Below are positions 1 to 6,639 of a DNA stretch of 64,000 bases, in pieces. The notes under the pieces are model-generated. The model made no database searches and had not been told where the DNA came from. It saw only the letters and a program-made list of their open reading frames with translations. This DNA comes from JALYXV01 sp963791545 (lineage in GTDB: Bacteria; Actinomycetota; Acidimicrobiia; Acidimicrobiales; Palsa-688): positions 310,001 through 374,000 of the forward strand of contig CAWBSR010000015.1 of assembly GCA_963791545.1 (NCBI GenBank), given 5' to 3'. The stretch's first letter is position 1. Every line of letters starts with the position of its first letter. A program made the translations under genes and the position numbers.

Positions 1-1
1 C

Positions 2-1027
2 GACGCCAAGAGGGCCCGGGCGGCCCTGCTGGTAGAGGTCAGCAAGGGCCACCACGCGGGGACCGGTGCGACGGTCGACGACCTTTTCCAGGACTGGATC
101 GTCGAGCTCCGACGGAAGGGCCGCTCTCCGAACACGATCCACGGCTACGAGAAGACCTACGGCCACAACATCAAGCCGACGCTGGGAGCGACGCCGGTGG
201 GGAAGGTCAACACCAAGACGCTGACCGACCTGTACGGCGCCCACCAGGCTCGCGGGCTCTCGCCCCGGACGGTCTACCAAATCCACGCGTGCCTCTCGTC
301 GATGTTCACCCAGGCGTGCCGCTGGGGGTGGCGTGACTCCAATCCGGCGCAATGGGCCGAGCCGCCGGCGATACCGAACGCCACGCCGGTCGTTCCGACA
401 CCCGAGCAGATTGTGGCCCTGATCGATGAGGCTGAACGCTCCCGTCGCCCCGATAAGGCCCACGCCATGTTCGTGGCTGCGACGACGGGTTTGCGTCGAG
501 CCGAGCTGTGCGCCCTGCGTAGGCGGCGGGACATCGATTGGGACCAGGGGATAGCACGGGTGGCGTGGAGCATCGTGGCTATCCCTGGCCAACCCTTGGA
601 GGAGATCCCAACAAAGAACCGCAGGGTTCGCCACGTGGCGCTTGATCCGTTCACTCTGGCGATGCTGGCCAGCCAGGTCGAGATGATGGAACAGCGGGCG
701 AAGGTATTCGAACGTCAGCTTGACGACGACTGCTATCTCTTCTCGGACGCTATCGACGGATCCGAACCTTGGAAGCCGGACGCCATCACTCAATACTTCA
801 CCCGCCTCCGGGCACGGGTTGGGCTCGAACACCTCGACTTCCATTACCTGAGGAAGTTCATGGCGACCTACGGCCAAAACCTCGGCTTTTCGCCGGTACA
901 GGTCGCTCTTCGTGCCGGCCACGACCCTTCGGTTGCCGCCAAGCACTACACCGGGAGCATCGAGCAAGCTGACCGGGCGCTGGCGTCCGCCGTTGCGTCC
1001 CTGCTCGTCTCCAGTCAGGAGAAGTAG
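2..1027 (+). CDS. Tyrosine site-specific recombinase (phage/ICE integrase), 5' end cut by window edge
   Basis: Integrase that would catalyse strand exchange between an element attachment site and the chromosome. The open frame runs from base 2, so the N-terminal AP2-like arm-binding domain is missing; a GTG at 197 is internal. The visible protein has a SAM-like core-binding domain (motif RSPNTIHGYEKTY) and then the catalytic domain. The expected catalytic residues are all present: Arg in TTGLRRAELCALR, the HYLRKFMATYG His-x-x-Arg box, His in AGHDPSVAAKHY and the nucleophile Tyr in that same motif. It is convergent with the toxin gene that follows. The family call is firm; whether the element is still mobile is unknown. 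Confidence 0.93.
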   Translation, partial: DAKRARAALLVEVSKGHHAGTGATVDDLFQDWIVELRRKGRSPNTIHGYEKTYGHNIKPTLGATPVGKVNTKTLTDLYGAHQARGLSPRTVYQIHACLSSMFTQACRWGWRDSNPAQWAEPPAIPNATPVVPTPEQIVALIDEAERSRRPDKAHAMFVAATTGLRRAELCALRRRRDIDWDQGIARVAWSIVAIPGQPLEEIPTKNRRVRHVALDPFTLAMLASQVEMMEQRAKVFERQLDDDCYLFSDAIDGSEPWKPDAITQYFTRLRARVGLEHLDFHYLRKFMATYGQNLGFSPVQVALRAGHDPSVAAKHYTGSIEQADRALASAVASLLVSSQEK

Positions 1028-1121
1028 CTCCGTCCGTCCGGATGGTTCGGTCGGAAGCCAGAAATGCCGGATCGCATCAGGACCGAAATATGAGGCCACT
1101 CGAACCGTCTGGCCGCGATCG

Positions 1122-1856
1122 TCAGATCGGCACGATGACGGCGCCGAGTTGTTCGGCTATCTGCTCGGCGAGCAGCCGGCCATCGCCACTGGTGAGATCT
1201 TCGTAGCGAGGATCGCCCGGGTTCCACGCAGCCGGGTCGGAGGGGGCTCGATCGCCGAACAAGATGAATATTTCGCTGGCGACCGTCAAAAGGTCGCCGA
1301 GAAGCAGTGAGTCCGCGTGCGCGAGCTCGGCGATCCGTGACTGCCACAACAAGCCAGCCGGCGTGACACCGCCGACCCGTCGCCTGTGGAGCGCCGTTGC
1401 CCACTCCCGCGTGCACGCATAGTGCTCCGGCGTCGTCGCGACAAGTTGCGCTCGAGTGAGTCCGATTCGGGCCAGCGCCTCGTTCGTGAGATCGATTAGC
1501 GGGAGAGGTAGAGGCGTGTTGAGCGCGACAAGGCCGCGGGGAGCCAGATCCAGCGGCTCGGAGATTGTTCTGGGTTCCAGCCCGTGCACGCCGTGAAAAC
1601 ACGACTCGAGCATCGCCACCGTCTGCGTCGCCGCGCCATACAGAGTCGGCACCGTCGCACCACCCGCGGCGAGCGGGGAGAAGCGAGCGTTCCCGGCGCC
1701 TGACGGATTGAACAGGACCGGCCAATGGGCCCGTCGATACGCCGTGTGGAAGACCACGCCCGCCGGGAGCCGAGCGAGCCGCAACCGACGGAGATTTACG
1801 TCGCCGGGATTCGGGACCGGGCAGGAGGCCGGATCCAGGCATCCCGGTGCGGTCAT
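1122..1856 (-). CDS. RES-domain toxin of a type II toxin-antitoxin pair
   Basis: A 244-residue protein with the RES fold signature: RRAHWPVLFNPSGAGNARFSP near residue 40-60 supplies the conserved Arg, LYGAATQTVAMLESCFHG supplies the Tyr and Glu, and LLWQSRIAEL the C-terminal conserved segment. RES toxins of the MbcT/ParT type destroy NAD+ or ADP-ribosylate targets (known for the family). The start ATG overlaps the stop of the upstream antitoxin by 4 bases, so the two are translationally coupled in the usual antitoxin-first order. It lies next to an integrase, a common place for such addiction modules. Confidence 0.85.
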   Translation of the reverse strand: MTAPGCLDPASCPVPNPGDVNLRRLRLARLPAGVVFHTAYRRAHWPVLFNPSGAGNARFSPLAAGGATVPTLYGAATQTVAMLESCFHGVHGLEPRTISEPLDLAPRGLVALNTPLPLPLIDLTNEALARIGLTRAQLVATTPEHYACTREWATALHRRRVGGVTPAGLLWQSRIAELAHADSLLLGDLLTVASEIFILFGDRAPSDPAAWNPGDPRYEDLTSGDGRLLAEQIAEQLGAVIVPI

Positions 1857-2584
1857 GCGGCCGCGGCCGCCCGCTGTCGCGCGCTCTCCGCGACGAGGTC
1901 GGGGTCGCTGGCGAGGAGCTCACCGGGGATGCGTCCGCCAACCCAAGCAGACGGAGTCTCGAACCACGCCCACAACGCCCACCCATCCTCGCCAGCGTCG
2001 TGAAGCAGGCGTATCGGCTGCTGAGCCGCTGGCCGAGGTTCAAGCTCGTCGTCCAACAAGAACGCGGGAACAAGCGTCTCGCCATCGTGGGTAACCGTGA
2101 AGATGCGGTGAGCTTTCCGGTGGCGTGAGACCCACTGCCTAGCGTTGTTCGTGGTGATTCCCCGGGCATCGGCGATAGCTGCGGTGGACCATGCCCCCTT
2201 GCGCAGGATCGAGGTACGCAGCGCCGCCAGTCTTCGTGCCTGTTCAACTGTTGCGTACGGAACCGGGTCGAGCTCTCCGAGCGACATTCCTAGCGCCTTG
2301 GCGAGTTCGCGCCGAGCCGCCGGCGCTCTCCGCTCCTGCAAGACCGCGGCCTGTAGGACTCTGTAGACCATGCTGCGCACATCGGCCTCCGACACCTCGG
2401 TTTCGGCCGCGACGTCCTCCACTGCTTGTACCAGAAGAAGCGCGAACCTCTGCCGCTCCGGGGGCAGCGAAGTCAAGGCGCTCAGCATCGGGTAGCTCTT
2501 GCCCGAGCCGAAGGTCGCGAAGACTGTTGTCACACTCGGAGCCGTGTCGGTGTCGCCTCGATCATGACTCCTGGTCCCGGGCAT
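1853..2584 (-). CDS. Xre/MbcA/ParS-like antitoxin partner of the RES toxin
   Basis: A 243-residue protein translated just before the RES toxin (4-base overlap). A helix-turn-helix is visible around residues 130-160 (WSTAAIADARGITTNNARQW). The C-terminal part resembles the toxin-binding domain of MbcA/ParS antitoxins, with the pattern W-x-W-F-x-T-P ... GG-x-IPGELL. The start is well supported: an 8-base Shine-Dalgarno match (GAGGAGGA) sits at 2591-2598, six bases before the ATG. The protein is longer than the minimal members, and its N-terminal ~100 residues (VRSMVYRVLQAAVLQERRA region) are not recognised. Expected to repress its own promoter, which would lie in 2600-2660. Confidence 0.75.
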   Translation of the reverse strand: MPGTRSHDRGDTDTAPSVTTVFATFGSGKSYPMLSALTSLPPERQRFALLLVQAVEDVAAETEVSEADVRSMVYRVLQAAVLQERRAPAARRELAKALGMSLGELDPVPYATVEQARRLAALRTSILRKGAWSTAAIADARGITTNNARQWVSRHRKAHRIFTVTHDGETLVPAFLLDDELEPRPAAQQPIRLLHDAGEDGWALWAWFETPSAWVGGRIPGELLASDPDLVAESARQRAAAAA

Positions 2585-2769
2585 GGTGGTCTCCTCCTCG
2601 TGGTGTCACGAGTGTACTACTTAGCAGGACACCGCGACAGCCGTTACGCTTATCGCACGGCTGGATTCCAAATCTATGGTTGCCTGTCAGGTGGCGGGCG
2701 GTCGTCCGTGTGCTCGTTCTGCAGTTCCGACTTGGCGACGGCGACGACGGACCCCACGTCAAGGCGACG

Positions 2770-2976
2770 TCAGGCGAGGGTGGCGGTCCGGGACCGTCGA
2801 ACGTCGGCCAAGAACTCATCGAGTTCGGGGTCCGACTCCCAGATGTCCGCCTTGAACTCGGCGGGATCCACCAGCGGGCGCACACCCTGCTCGTCGGCGA
2901 GGCGAGTGATGCGGTCTCGGTAGCTCTCTTGCTCGCGGGTTTCGGCCGCTGGCTCCACACCAAGATCGTACGCCAC
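2770..2976 (-). CDS. Small acidic protein, possible antitoxin-like
   Basis: A 68-residue ORF from a GTG (VAYDLGVEPAAE...) to 2770. The C-terminus is acidic and patterned like small antitoxins (DPELDEFLADVRRSR), but I do not recognise a named family. The Shine-Dalgarno match is poor, so the start is uncertain; an in-frame ATG also exists at 3039. It partly overlaps, in another frame, the small ORF ending at 2990. No toxin gene is evident downstream in the 185 bases before the RES antitoxin, so it may be an orphan or a relic. Confidence 0.4.
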   Translation of the reverse strand: MAYDLGVEPAAETREQESYRDRITRLADEQGVRPLVDPAEFKADIWESDPELDEFLADVRRSRTATLA

Positions 2977-2989
2977 CGTGACGGAGGTC

Positions 2990-3187
2990 CTACGGCCCGA
3001 GTTGGGTAACGGCACCGTCCTCTCCAGGCGCCGTGCCATTCCCCGTCTCATGATCCAACTGGTCAAGGAGGTCGGCGAGCCCGCGCAGGACCTCACGGGC
3101 GTTGGCGAAGTCACCAAAGCGCTTAGGTACCAGTGAGCGTGCGCGCAGTTCCGCCAGTTCTGCCGTCCGAGCGGTCACACTCGACAT
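2990..3187 (-). CDS. Small protein of unknown function, upstream of the antitoxin-like ORF
   Basis: A 65-residue ORF starting at ATG 3187 (MSSVTARTAELAELRARS). The middle (NAREVLRGLADLLDQL) should form an amphipathic helix. No family is recognised. It is immediately upstream of, and in the same direction as, the 2770-2976 ORF, so the two may form a small operon. The downstream frame remains open through this gene, so one frameshifted gene is also possible. Codon use is compatible with a real gene but the evidence is weak. Confidence 0.35.
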   Translation of the reverse strand: MSSVTARTAELAELRARSLVPKRFGDFANAREVLRGLADLLDQLDHETGNGTAPGEDGAVTQLGP

Positions 3188-3260
3188 TCCTGTCTGCTCA
3201 GCGGGTCTGTCCGCCTCCCGCGGCGGTGCGGCTGGAGGGGCGGCCCGCCAATCCTTGGGT

Positions 3261-3288
3261 CGCAGGTTCGATCCCTGCCGAGCCCACC
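3261..3288 (+). repeat. tRNA 3'-end fragment, copy 1 (candidate att-site relic)
   Basis: 28 bases identical to 4025-4052. They read as the 3' end of a tRNA: T-arm GCAGG-TTCGATC-CCTGC, then acceptor strand CGAGCCC, discriminator A and CC. The upstream part of a tRNA is absent, so this is not a functional gene. A related 15-base stretch (3240-3254) also recurs at 3901-3915 with one mismatch. Partial tRNA 3' ends next to an integrase gene are the usual scar of site-specific integration. Confidence 0.7.
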
Positions 3289-3328
3289 GAAACCCTTGCG
3301 AAAGTAGGCAAATTTCCCCGAACGGTCA

Positions 3329-3727
3329 TCATCGGTAGAAGACCTTAACCCCGCCGTGGTGCGAGCAGGCGCCTTGGTGGTGGGCTGCGAAACTGAAGGT
3401 GCCGTCGTTGCACATGGCCAAGGCCCCTGCCGGTATCCCCGTCGGCGCCGTATCAGGCGCTGCCGTGGCCGGCGGAGCGGTGGACTTAGGCGCAGTGGCC
3501 ATAGTCGGCGGCGCCGTCGCCGGCGGAGCGGTGGACCTGGGCGCAGTGGCTACAGTCGTGGGCGCCGGCGCCGACGGAGCGGTGAGCGCCGGGCTGGTGG
3601 TCGTGGCCGCTGCCGCTGTCGTCGAGGTTGAAGTGGTGACCGATGTGGGCGTGGTCGCGGTCGTCGAACATGCTGGGGCCGCGACCATCACCAGTGCCGC
3701 CAATCGAATAGCCCACCGATTAGCCAT
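3329..3727 (-). CDS. Secreted lipoprotein with DUF3761-like C-terminus
   Basis: About 132 residues from ATG 3727, chosen because AAGGGAGG lies at 3733-3740. The N-terminus is a lipoprotein signal (hydrophobic run, then lipobox VAAPAC). A Thr/Ala/Pro-rich linker follows, and then a short C-terminal module CNDGTFSFAAHHQGACSHHG with the Cys pair and His pattern of the DUF3761 family. The linker contains a 51-base tandem repeat. The gene lies between the two tRNA 3'-end fragments. Function unknown; a surface-exposed lipoprotein is the supported statement. Confidence 0.75.
   Translation of the reverse strand: MANRWAIRLAALVMVAAPACSTTATTPTSVTTSTSTTAAAATTTSPALTAPSAPAPTTVATAPRSTAPPATAPPTMATAPKSTAPPATAAPDTAPTGIPAGALAMCNDGTFSFAAHHQGACSHHGGVKVFYR
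3469..3570. repeat. 51-bp imperfect tandem repeat within the lipoprotein linker
   Basis: Two adjacent copies with period 51 (starting 3469 and 3520). Read on the minus strand they encode alternating TAPxSTAPPATA-type repeats of the linker. Confidence 0.75.
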
Positions 3728-4116
3728 CTGGCCTCCCTTCGCCTCGGGGCCAGGGTGCGCCCAAGTCATGGAACCGTCAAGCAGGGTTATCCGAAGGGTT
3801 CGCAGGCAGGACCCAAACGGGCCCGAAATGAAGGTATTTCAGTTTGTCGGACCTCGAAATTAGAGCCGTCACCATCTCTGACCAGCGAGAACGTACCGGC
3901 GCGGCCCGCTAATCCAAACTGCTTTTGCCAAAGGTTGAAGTCACTGATCCCAAGCTGACCACCGTGATCTCGGGCGATGCCCCGGGATTCTCACAACTCG
4001 TCTCCCAACTCATAATCCTTTGCGCGCAGGTTCGATCCCTGCCGAGCCCACCCCACAAGCTGGAGACAAGCCTGAATCCAGGGAGCCAACCAGGATTCGA
4101 GGGTGCCTGAGCGCTC
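3728..4116. other. Gene-free stretch containing only the second tRNA fragment
   Basis: 389 bases without a credible gene. Composition between 3780 and 3960 is less GC-rich than the flanks. The only recognisable content is the 15-base partial repeat at 3901-3915 and the tRNA 3' fragment at 4006-4052. Confidence 0.6.
4006..4052 (+). repeat. tRNA 3'-half fragment, copy 2 (candidate att-site relic)
   Basis: The last 28 bases are identical to copy 1. Here the match to a tRNA extends further 5': an anticodon-loop-like CTCATAA (anticodon CAT, hence tRNA-Met-like) precedes AATCC. The sequence before the loop cannot pair with the strand after it, so no anticodon stem forms and no functional tRNA is encoded. 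Confidence 0.65.
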
Positions 4117-4893
4117 TCATCGGAGTGTGTCTTGGGCCGCCAGGTTGATGGCGCCAATTCCGAAGACCGCACCTTGCGGGTCGGCAACCACGGCCGCCCG
4201 TCCGAAGTCCATGTCGTTGGGCGGCATCAGGACGGCACCGCCGAGCTCGGTGACGCGGGCTGCCGACCGGTCGCAGTCGTCGACCGCAAACCAGACTGAC
4301 CACGCCGGAAACTCGCCGTGGCCGGCGGCATGGGCGCCGCAGGTGACCTTGCCGTCGACGGTGAAGGTGGCGCTGTTGTCGGTGCTGGCCCCTGCGGCCA
4401 GGCCCCAGCCGAAGACCGCCTGGTAGAAATCCCGGGCGGCTGCGACATCGGTGGTGGCCAGCTCGTTCCACGTGAAGGTTCCCGGTTGATTGACCAGCTC
4501 GGCGCCGATGTGTTGGTTGGGCTGCCAGATGGCGATGAACGATCCGACGGCGTCTCGGATGATGCCCATCCGCCCGGCGTCGAACACGTCCATCGGGCCC
4601 ATCACCACCTTGCCGCCGGCCGGCTCGACCTTGGCCATCGTCTCGTCGGCGTTGGCCACACTGACATAGACGGTCCAGTACGGGGGCATCTCCTTGTTCA
4701 TCTGCGGTCCCAACCCGGCCACGCTCTTGCCCTCGAGCCTGAACAACCCGTAGCCGCCCGCCTCCGGCCGGGGGTCCATGTCCGCCTGCCAGCCAAAAAG
4801 TCCTCCGTAGAACTCGGCGGCCGCGTTGGCGTCGGGGCTGCCCAGATCGATCCATGACGGGGTTCCGGGCGGATAACTCGTGACTTCAGCCAT
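4117..4893 (-). CDS. VOC (glyoxalase/bleomycin-resistance) family protein, two domains
   Basis: A 258-residue protein made of two tandem VOC modules. Domain 1 (about residues 8-125) contains PSWIDLGSPDANAAAEFYGG; domain 2 (about 135-250) contains FTWNELATTDVAAARDFYQA. This architecture matches actinobacterial CFP30B-like VOC proteins of unknown substrate. The ATG at 4893 was chosen over the ATG at 4899 because GGAG lies six bases upstream. No operon partner is present. Enzymatic role (lyase, dioxygenase or ligand binding) cannot be assigned. Confidence 0.85.
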   Translation of the reverse strand: MAEVTSYPPGTPSWIDLGSPDANAAAEFYGGLFGWQADMDPRPEAGGYGLFRLEGKSVAGLGPQMNKEMPPYWTVYVSVANADETMAKVEPAGGKVVMGPMDVFDAGRMGIIRDAVGSFIAIWQPNQHIGAELVNQPGTFTWNELATTDVAAARDFYQAVFGWGLAAGASTDNSATFTVDGKVTCGAHAAGHGEFPAWSVWFAVDDCDRSAARVTELGGAVLMPPNDMDFGRAAVVADPQGAVFGIGAINLAAQDTLR

Positions 4894-5212
4894 ATCCATC
4901 TCCGATCCGTAGCGCGGCCGGCGGCGTGCCGGGGCACAGTCATCACGCTGCCATATCCCGGCCAAACATGCCGCGCTCGGTCAATTTTCACCATCATTTG
5001 TGTTCAGCCAGGTCGGTATCCCTCAGGCGAGCAGGTCTCACTCGCTTATCCGTGGCTGACCCGACTCACTGTCTGCGGCTTTTGCGCCTTCCGGGGGGAA
5101 ATGGGACTTATTTCTTCCGAGGCTTGGCTTGGCCTGATCGCTCGGCGAACCGATAGTCCTCTTGGCGCAATGGGCGCTGCCAAAGCGGACCGGGTTGAGG
5201 AGCTGAGCAGGT
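4894..5212. other. Gene-free stretch
   Basis: 319 bases between the divergent VOC and lipoprotein genes. No credible ORF, RNA structure or clear promoter was found; both promoters must lie here. Confidence 0.55.
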
Positions 5213-5845
5213 TTGAGGCTGGCGAGAAGCTTGGGGGCTGTCGTGGTTCTTACCATCGCGGCCACTGCCTGTGGGGGCGCCGGGGGCGCCCGGACCGTCT
5301 CCGCGACGGGGAGCACGACCGCGTCTGTGCCGTCCGCGGCACCCAGAGTCACCGCGGGGTCCCATGTGACCGACACCGCGGCTGCCGCGGGACCCACGTC
5401 CCCGGCGTCGCCTACTGCTCCCGCGACGTCCCTCGCTGCCGCCGCGGTCGCCGCGCCGTCGACGCATCCCGCCCCACCACCGCCGCAATCCACCACCAAG
5501 GCGCCGATCCAAGCGCCGGCATCCACCGTGACGACACCGCCCGTCGTCCCCGTGTCCACTCTGGCCGCCCGGCGGCAGCCGACCAGCGGTGAGGTCGCCC
5601 AGGTCATCGCCAGCGTGAAGGCGGCGATCCCCCTGGTCAACCTGACCGCGGCTCAGGTCCGCCAGGCGGGCGACCAGGTATGCACGGCCTTCGACCAAGG
5701 CAATACATTTGCGCAGGTGACTGCGAAGGTGCAGGCCCTGATGGGGGGAGCGCTCAGCGGGCTAATCCCACCGTCGGTCCCGGCCGGAGCGGTGCGGACA
5801 CTGGTGACGTTGTACTGCCCGGGTTACGCCTCTCGTTTGTCCTGA
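5213..5845 (+). CDS. Lipoprotein with DUF732-like C-terminal domain
   Basis: A 210-residue predicted lipoprotein: TTG start, hydrophobic signal and lipobox IAATAC, then a long Ala/Thr/Pro-rich linker (about residues 25-120). The C-terminal domain (VCTAFDQGNTFAQVTAKV ... LYCPGYA) carries the two Cys and helical pattern of DUF732-type mycobacterial secreted proteins. The TTG start is uncertain because GAGGAG lies rather far upstream. Function unknown; probably exported and tethered to the membrane. Confidence 0.7.
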   Translation: MRLARSLGAVVVLTIAATACGGAGGARTVSATGSTTASVPSAAPRVTAGSHVTDTAAAAGPTSPASPTAPATSLAAAAVAAPSTHPAPPPPQSTTKAPIQAPASTVTTPPVVPVSTLAARRQPTSGEVAQVIASVKAAIPLVNLTAAQVRQAGDQVCTAFDQGNTFAQVTAKVQALMGGALSGLIPPSVPAGAVRTLVTLYCPGYASRLS

Positions 5846-5922
5846 GCCGCGACTCAGCCGGCGACCACCTCCACGACGTCGAGTCCTCGCGAGGTGGCGG
5901 GACTTCCCCGGTCACAAGTCCG

Positions 5923-6186
5923 TCAGTCGTCGACTGCGTCGGTCTGGTCGTGCAGGCGGTCGTGCAGTCCTTGCTGGGTGCTGGCACTGAGCTCGGACAC
6001 CGCGTCCAGCCGGTGGGCGACCTGCAGGTGCTCCACCAATGAGCCATCCACCCAGGTCACGCTGTCATGGGAATGCAGTTCGGTGACGACTTCCGCTTCC
6101 TGAATCGCTTCTTCCGGTAGCTCGTCCACTCCCGCTGTCCTACCCCCGATGTCGGCATCGACAACTTGCGCGCGCGACATCGGCAC
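5923..6186 (-). CDS. Small acidic hypothetical protein
   Basis: An 87-residue ORF (MPMSRAQVVDADIGGRTAG...) ending LHDRLHDQTDAVDD. The codons are GC-rich at third positions as in neighbouring genes, and the opposite-frame ORFs look like shadows. No domain is recognised; it is soluble and acidic with no signal peptide. Confidence 0.45.
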   Translation of the reverse strand: MPMSRAQVVDADIGGRTAGVDELPEEAIQEAEVVTELHSHDSVTWVDGSLVEHLQVAHRLDAVSELSASTQQGLHDRLHDQTDAVDD

Positions 6187-6239
6187 TCGCGGTGGCTGAG
6201 CCGCCCGTTGTTCGGCGTCGCCCGGAACCGGCCGTCAGC

Positions 6240-6560
6240 TCAGCCGGGCATGGCAAGGAACTCGATGACCTCGATGGAGCCGCCCCATTCGAGGTGCGGG
6301 TGTCCGGCGACAACGGCGGTCACCGCCTCCGGCGATTCCGCTTGCAGGATCGAGAATCCGGCAATATCGGTGTCGCTGGATCCAGGACCGAGGTGGGTGG
6401 CTGGGCCCAGCGGCGACCCGAGGTCGACGATCGACCCGCCGGCCTTGGCGGCCCACGACATCCAGGCGTCCATGCCCGCTTGCATCTGCTCGGGAGTGCT
6501 GTTCGCCATTTGCTCCTGGGCGGATACCGGGGTCCGGTACAGCACCATGAACTTCGTCAT
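6240..6560 (-). CDS. YCII-related (DGPF) domain protein
   Basis: A 106-residue protein with the YCII ferredoxin-like fold pattern: N-terminal MTKFMVLYR strand, central GGSIVDLGSPLGPATHL, and C-terminal IEVIEFLAMPG. Related proteins are often encoded beside ECF sigma factors, which are absent here. A strong Shine-Dalgarno (GAGGAGGAG) immediately precedes the ATG. Function unknown. Confidence 0.85.
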   Translation of the reverse strand: MTKFMVLYRTPVSAQEQMANSTPEQMQAGMDAWMSWAAKAGGSIVDLGSPLGPATHLGPGSSDTDIAGFSILQAESPEAVTAVVAGHPHLEWGGSIEVIEFLAMPG

Positions 6561-6639
6561 GTCTCCTCCTCTAGACGGGTGGGCCAGTGTCGGCCTTGGG
6601 TACGTCCGAGGGACGGGAAGAGATTGCGCGGTGGCGGAA

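Noticed and set aside
1015..2247. 410-codon minus-strand frame across the toxin-antitoxin pair
   Set aside because: Arg/Gly/Pro/Ser-rich composition without motifs, and it conflicts with two well-supported overlapping genes.
2562..2963. 133-codon minus-strand frame as the toxin partner of the small antitoxin-like ORF
   Set aside because: Composition (Pro, Ser, Arg, Thr) and lack of motifs mark it as a shadow; it also overlaps the antitoxin start region.
4006..4052. Possible functional tRNA-Met
   Set aside because: T-arm and acceptor 3' strand are fine but the anticodon stem cannot pair and no 5' acceptor strand is present.
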